Source: a bacterium
GTDB lineage: Bacteria > UBA4055
Direction of reading: 5' to 3'
Assembly: GCA_029559475.1 (NCBI GenBank)
Contig: JAKQBN010000055.1
Coordinates: 1-64,000 of the forward strand
DNA: 64,000 bases
In this document: positions 63,712-64,000 of the stretch, piece by piece
Numbering within the stretch: the stretch's first letter is position 1
Layout of the letters: every line of letters begins with the position of its first letter
Made by a program: the position numbers and the translations under genes
The notes under the pieces: generated by a model
Database searches by the model: none
What the model was told of the DNA's origin: nothing
Seen by the model: only the letters and a program-made list of their open reading frames with translations

Positions 63712-64000
63712 TAAAATTCGCCTCGCCGGGCATACCGATTTTCAGGCTGCCGTCGTTTTTAACTTTTATCTTCACGGCGTAAACCAGATTCACTCTTTCA
63801 GCCTTGGTCTGAATGATCTTCGGCGTGAATTCAGCCTTATCGGATATCCAGGTGACCGTACCTTCATGCTTCTTCATTTCGCCTGACTGAGTATCCGTCA
63901 GAACTTCCGCTTTACCGTTCAGCTTTAAGGAAGATATCTGATCGCCGGAAACATATACTTTCAGATAGATATCCGACAATCCGGCGATTTTATACAGCGG
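63698..64000 (-). CDS. HlyD/YbhG-like membrane fusion protein, C-terminal part
   Basis: The frame is open to the right edge, so the N terminus is outside the window. The visible ~100 residues, with DIYLKVYVSGDQISSLKLNG, GTVTWISDKAEFTPKIIQTK and VYAVKIKVKN then LKIGMPGEANFNV, are the beta-barrel end of HlyD-family adaptors. A TTG at 63979 is internal, not a start. Links the ABC-2 exporter to the outer membrane. Confidence 0.9.
   Translation of the reverse strand, partial: PLYKIAGLSDIYLKVYVSGDQISSLKLNGKAEVLTDTQSGEMKKHEGTVTWISDKAEFTPKIIQTKAERVNLVYAVKIKVKNDGSLKIGMPGEANFNVVR

Overview
ORGANISM. The window is bacterial, with moderate GC in the housekeeping genes and much lower GC in several accessory blocks. 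A secreted cyclophilin at 40.6 kb ends in a type A C-terminal sorting domain (NPFNPSTEI, then LNSGIYFYKL), which points to a type IX-secreting member of the FCB superphylum. Most genes have clear Shine-Dalgarno sequences. Two promoters read as ordinary sigma70 types (TTGACA-N17-TATATT at 57.2 kb and TTGATA-N17-TATATT at 5.8 kb) rather than the Bacteroidota TTTG/TAnnTTTG type. I infer an FCB lineage outside classical Bacteroidota; the genus cannot be given.

LAYOUT. 0-20 kb is an accessory region: two WYL-domain regulators (0.1 and 6.0 kb), rmuC, a small vWA protein followed by a peptidase-fold protein and four small hypotheticals, then a restriction/defence block (type IIG/ISP-like enzyme, DUF4062, AlbA_2/Schlafen-like ATPase), a MoxR ATPase with a HExxH/vWA partner, an ORF6N-PLD protein and an unusual AAA+ ATPase. 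20-42 kb is mostly core: an Rsm22-like methyltransferase, kdsD/kpsF, mutS, pyrG, folC, rho, a YfhO-like membrane protein, a membrane pyrophosphatase, MscS, a SagB-type oxidoreductase, dgkA, PAP2, a DEAD-box helicase, an SPFH lipoprotein, a CDF transporter and the T9SS cyclophilin. 42-58.8 kb is a second accessory region: pentapeptide protein, RhuM, DUF4160/DUF2442, a DUF4143 ATPase, a truncated nucleoside phosphorylase, an AbiL/RloAB-like pair, DUF5131, a six-gene AT-rich operon (HEPN-like, ParB-like, SNF2, PD-(D/E)XK, second ParB-like, radical SAM), an XRE-Panacea regulator and a PIN toxin-antitoxin pair. 58.9-64 kb is a YbhGFSR-like ABC-2 exporter operon with a radical SAM gene inside it; it runs off the right end.

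WHAT STANDS OUT. (1) A 15-bp palindrome, CGCCA-N5-TGGCG, occurs four times (2619, 6750, 14352, 18434), each exactly 12 bp before a TATATT/TACATT hexamer and upstream of vWA, AAA+ or small accessory genes. This looks like a shared, undescribed regulon. (2) In three places the 3' end of a gene is duplicated on the far side of a downstream accessory module (vWA 3268/5786; DUF4143 45110/43784; ABC permease 58931/57127), suggesting a repeated mode of module insertion at gene 3' ends. (3) The 50.4-56.9 kb operon is a candidate undescribed defence or mobile-element system. (4) Several leaders look like structured RNA: a possible ribosome-binding-site switch before the second WYL gene, a region at 6912-7152, and three hairpins before DUF5131. 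No tRNA, rRNA, CRISPR array, transposase or integrase was recognised.
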